A stretch of 64,000 nucleotides of DNA, from NCBI GenBank assembly GCA_034670145.1, contig JAXMOA010000018.1:62001-126000 (forward strand), written 5' to 3'. The translations under genes and the position numbers were made by a program. Below are positions 61,998 through 64,000 of this stretch, one piece after another. Positions within the stretch are counted from its first letter, which is position 1. Each line of letters starts with the position of its first letter. The DNA is from HXMU1420-2 sp034670145 (lineage in GTDB: Bacteria > Pseudomonadota > Alphaproteobacteria > Rhodobacterales > Rhodobacteraceae). The notes under the pieces were generated by a model, which worked only from the letters and a program-made list of their open reading frames with translations, was not told where the DNA came from and did no database searches.

Positions 61998-62057
61998 TAT
62001 GAGCGTCCGGTCGCGGCAATTATCCTGGAACACAGTGTAAAGCGATAAGGACGGGCT

Positions 62058-62531
62058 GTGTTCAGAATATTCCAGACACTTGCGAGTTTCCTGTTGTCCG
62101 TCAGTTTGGTCTGTGCGGATGATCCGCCGCCTGTGCCTGTGCCGCTTTCTGTTCCGGCCCCTGGCCCCACCAATCTGCCGACTCCGTTCTATCGTATGAT
62201 CGAAGGCATTGACGGCAGCCTGCTGCGCCTGACCATTGACCCGAATGAACAATTGCCGGTCGGATCGACCTATGTCTTGGTTTGCCTGGAAAACAAGGTT
62301 GTTGGCCCGGCGGAAAAGGCCTTCAGCATCGGGGCGGACCCAGCCCCAAGGGCCTTTGTACCGCAAGGCGAAGCCAATTGCCGGTCGGTGGCCCCCGGCC
62401 CGCAAAAGCTGACTTTCTGGACCAGCACCCCGTCCGCGCAGCACAACCGCTCTATGTCGCTGCGGTTGGATCTGAGCCTTTACCGGGCCCACGTGCTGCG
62501 CATGCAATGGCTTGCCGACGGGTCAGGATAG
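62058..62531 (+). CDS. Small secreted protein, unknown function
   Basis: The 157-residue product starts at a GTG (62058) with AAGGACGGG upstream. A signal peptide ends near VCADD, followed by a Pro-rich linker (PPPVPVPLSVPAPGPTN) and a beta-type domain with two Cys (LVCLEN, ANCRSV). No family is recognised. Its 3' end overlaps the convergent RidA-family gene by 9 bases. The palindrome upstream ties it to the kinase/regulator pair. Confidence 0.6.
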   Translation: MFRIFQTLASFLLSVSLVCADDPPPVPVPLSVPAPGPTNLPTPFYRMIEGIDGSLLRLTIDPNEQLPVGSTYVLVCLENKVVGPAEKAFSIGADPAPRAFVPQGEANCRSVAPGPQKLTFWTSTPSAQHNRSMSLRLDLSLYRAHVLRMQWLADGSG

Positions 62532-62933
62532 TCTGCGCACTGCTTGTGGCAGCCGGGCCATGACCTCGATCTCCACCAGAAACTCGGGCCGGGTGAAACC
62601 GCTGACGATCATCAATGTCGAGGCAGGCAGATGCGGCACATCGGTCAGCCAGATATCCCGCGCCGCCATATAGCCGGCCATATGCGCGCGGTCCGTGACA
62701 TAGGCATTGATGCGCAGGGTTTCGGCCTTGCTGGTGCCTGCCTCTGCCAGAATGAGATCCATATTGTCAAAAATCAGCGACGCCTGCGCCTGGGCGCCAT
62801 TGGGCACGCTGCCATCAATCGCCACCGCCAATTGGCCCGAGGTCACGACGACACCGCTGCGGGTATCCGCAACGCCATGGGCGTATCGGGCAAATGGAGG
62901 CGCCATGCCTTTGGGCGTCAGGCTTTTGATCAT
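62523..62933 (-). CDS. RidA (YjgF/YER057c/UK114) family protein
   Basis: The ATG at 62933 (AAAGGA upstream) gives 136 residues. The trimer-forming chorismate-mutase-like fold is suggested by SGQLAVAIDGSVPNGAQAQ, LRINAYVTD and FTRPEFLVEIEVMARLP (each a separate block). RidA deaminates reactive enamines/imines using an Arg eight residues before the EIE segment. Here that place is Phe and an Arg lies two residues later, so this is a different Rid subgroup with unproved activity. It is divergent from the cytosine-deaminase-like gene, consistent with a role near base deamination. Confidence 0.8.
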   Translation of the reverse strand: MIKSLTPKGMAPPFARYAHGVADTRSGVVVTSGQLAVAIDGSVPNGAQAQASLIFDNMDLILAEAGTSKAETLRINAYVTDRAHMAGYMAARDIWLTDVPHLPASTLMIVSGFTRPEFLVEIEVMARLPQAVRRLS

Positions 62934-63210
62934 CGCGGTTGTCCTTTGTCCTGCGCCGCCTTTTGCCCTGCGACTGTGGTCTGCTGAGCGATCGCAAGTC
63001 AAACCGGAGAATTTCCCCTCGGATCAGGTTTGCGGAATTTCGGGAAATACATCCCGGCCAGACTGGACTTTGCGACCATCTGTAAGACACACTCCGACAG
63101 AGCCGGTCTGGCCTTGCGCGTCCTGTCGCGACATCCGGGTTGGACGTTCGAAACAGGGCCGCCAAAACCCGAATTCGCCCGGTTCGCATACAAGTGAGAC
63201 GAGAAGACCC

Positions 63211-64000
63211 ATGGATTTCCTGACATTGCCTGAGGGGCCGTTGACCCTGCGAAATGTGACAGTGCCCGCCTGCCTGATCGGGCAACAAGGGGATCTGATC
63301 CGCACGGATATCGGTCTGGCCAACGGGCAGATCACGCCCGCCGACACCCCCGGCAGCACTGCGGTTGACGGGAGGGGCGCGATGGTGCTTCCGGCCTTTG
63401 TCGACTGCCATACGCATCTGGACAAGGGCCACATCTGGCCTCGCGCCCAGAACCCGGATGGCACCTTTGGCGGCGCGATCAATGCAGTGCGCAACGATCA
63501 CACGCAGTGGAGCGCCGAGGATGTGCGCGCCCGGGCCAATTTCGCCCTGTCCTCGGCCTATGCGCATGGAACACGCGCCATCCGCACGCATCTGGACAGT
63601 ATGAATGGCCAATACCTGCGCAGCTGGCCGGTGATGGCTGAACTGCGCCAAGAGTGGGCGGACCGGATAGACCTGCAAATGACCAGTCTGGTTTCCTGCG
63701 AAGGCTATCACCTGCCGCAGTACATGCCGATCGCCGACACTGTGGCACAACTGGGCGGAGTCCTGGGCATGGTGACCTATCCCGTGTCGGATCTGCGCGA
63801 AATCTTGCTGGGCCATATCGAGGTCGCGGCCAAACGTGGTCTGGCGCTGGATTTCCACGCGGATGAAACGATGGATCCCACGTCCGAGACGTTGCGGTTG
63901 ATTGCAGAGACCGTGCTGGAGACCGGCTTTGATGCGCCGGTGCTGGTCGGCCATTGTTGTTCGCTTTCGACACAAGACGAGGCACGGGCGCTGGACACGC
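63211..64000 (+). CDS. Cytosine-deaminase-like amidohydrolase (3' end outside the window)
   Basis: About 263 residues are visible before the window ends. The metal motif is His67-x-His69 in VDCHTHLDKGHIW, typical of CodA-type cytosine deaminases and related N-acyl or triazine amidohydrolases. THLDSM, LVSCEGYH, DFHADE and GHCCSLS fit the same group. The enzyme would release ammonia from cytosine or an analogue in the cytosol. The 277-base region upstream (62934-63210) holds no gene and no strong hairpin that I can see. A weak GAGAAG precedes the ATG. Confidence 0.82.
   Translation, partial: MDFLTLPEGPLTLRNVTVPACLIGQQGDLIRTDIGLANGQITPADTPGSTAVDGRGAMVLPAFVDCHTHLDKGHIWPRAQNPDGTFGGAINAVRNDHTQWSAEDVRARANFALSSAYAHGTRAIRTHLDSMNGQYLRSWPVMAELRQEWADRIDLQMTSLVSCEGYHLPQYMPIADTVAQLGGVLGMVTYPVSDLREILLGHIEVAAKRGLALDFHADETMDPTSETLRLIAETVLETGFDAPVLVGHCCSLSTQDEARALDT

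Noticed and set aside
9181..63210. tRNA genes, riboswitches or CRISPR arrays in intergenic gaps
   Set aside because: All gaps are under 300 bases. I saw no cloverleaf with a conserved T-loop, no repeated spacer pattern and no known riboswitch core.

Overview
The window is chromosomal DNA from an alphaproteobacterium, most likely the marine roseobacter group of the Rhodobacterales. The reasons are the high GC content, the rnhB-ccrM pair (cell-cycle GANTC methyltransferase), the dsbA-dciA-mutY block, a DUF2125 secreted protein, the pmbA-cysQ-GT30-lpxK block, and many ABC importers and Rieske oxygenases. This assignment is inferred from gene content and was not tested by database search. I saw no tRNA or rRNA gene, insertion sequence, prophage or CRISPR array, and no gene-free stretch longer than 300 bases.

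Region 1 (1-13.4 kb) is mostly housekeeping: a truncated SDR gene, a DUF2125 protein, pmbA, cysQ, a divergent Kdo-transferase-like gene, lpxK, a CoA-transferase, dsbA, dciA and mutY. An alkane hydroxylase, an iron alcohol dehydrogenase and a thioesterase follow. Region 2 (13.4-25.4 kb) holds two class III nucleotide cyclases, one of them fused to a DUF427 domain. It also has ccrM, rnhB, a membrane protein with a cytoplasmic winged-helix domain, NAD salvage (pncB, pncA), an Hsp70-like protein, trhO and a cupin.

Region 3 (25.5-37.6 kb) is the most interesting part. A tightly packed minus-strand operon runs from a nucleoside deaminase and a degenerate acylphosphatase-like protein, through a Rieske protein with no catalytic iron site, a Rieske-less oxygenase catalytic subunit and a GST-like protein, to a complete BMP-type nucleoside/purine ABC importer and guanine deaminase. 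A Rieske-less oxygenase beside a GST-like gene recalls the NdmC/NdmE parts of the Pseudomonas putida CBB5 N7-demethylase, but here the Rieske domain is a separate polypeptide. I infer a purine N-demethylation and salvage pathway, possibly for 7-methylguanine or another methylpurine.

Region 4 (37.7-55.5 kb) begins with a secreted TPR-CHAT protein and an alkylsulfatase-like metallo-hydrolase. A LIV-type importer (livKHMGF) then faces a CoA ligase, a TetR regulator, an acyl-CoA-dehydrogenase-like flavoprotein and a NicX-like ring-cleaving dioxygenase. An IclR regulator diverges from a Rieske oxygenase and a glutamine-synthetase-like ligase, with a clear palindromic operator between them. Together this looks like a catabolic island for an aromatic, N-heterocyclic or amine substrate that is not identified.

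Region 5 (55.6-64 kb) holds a DUF4139 protein, three small secreted proteins, a 7TM sensor kinase with a divergent NarL/FixJ-type regulator, a RidA-family protein and the start of a cytosine-deaminase-like amidohydrolase. A TGGGG-N6-CCCCA palindrome occurs beside the regulator and beside the secreted-protein genes, suggesting a local regulon.
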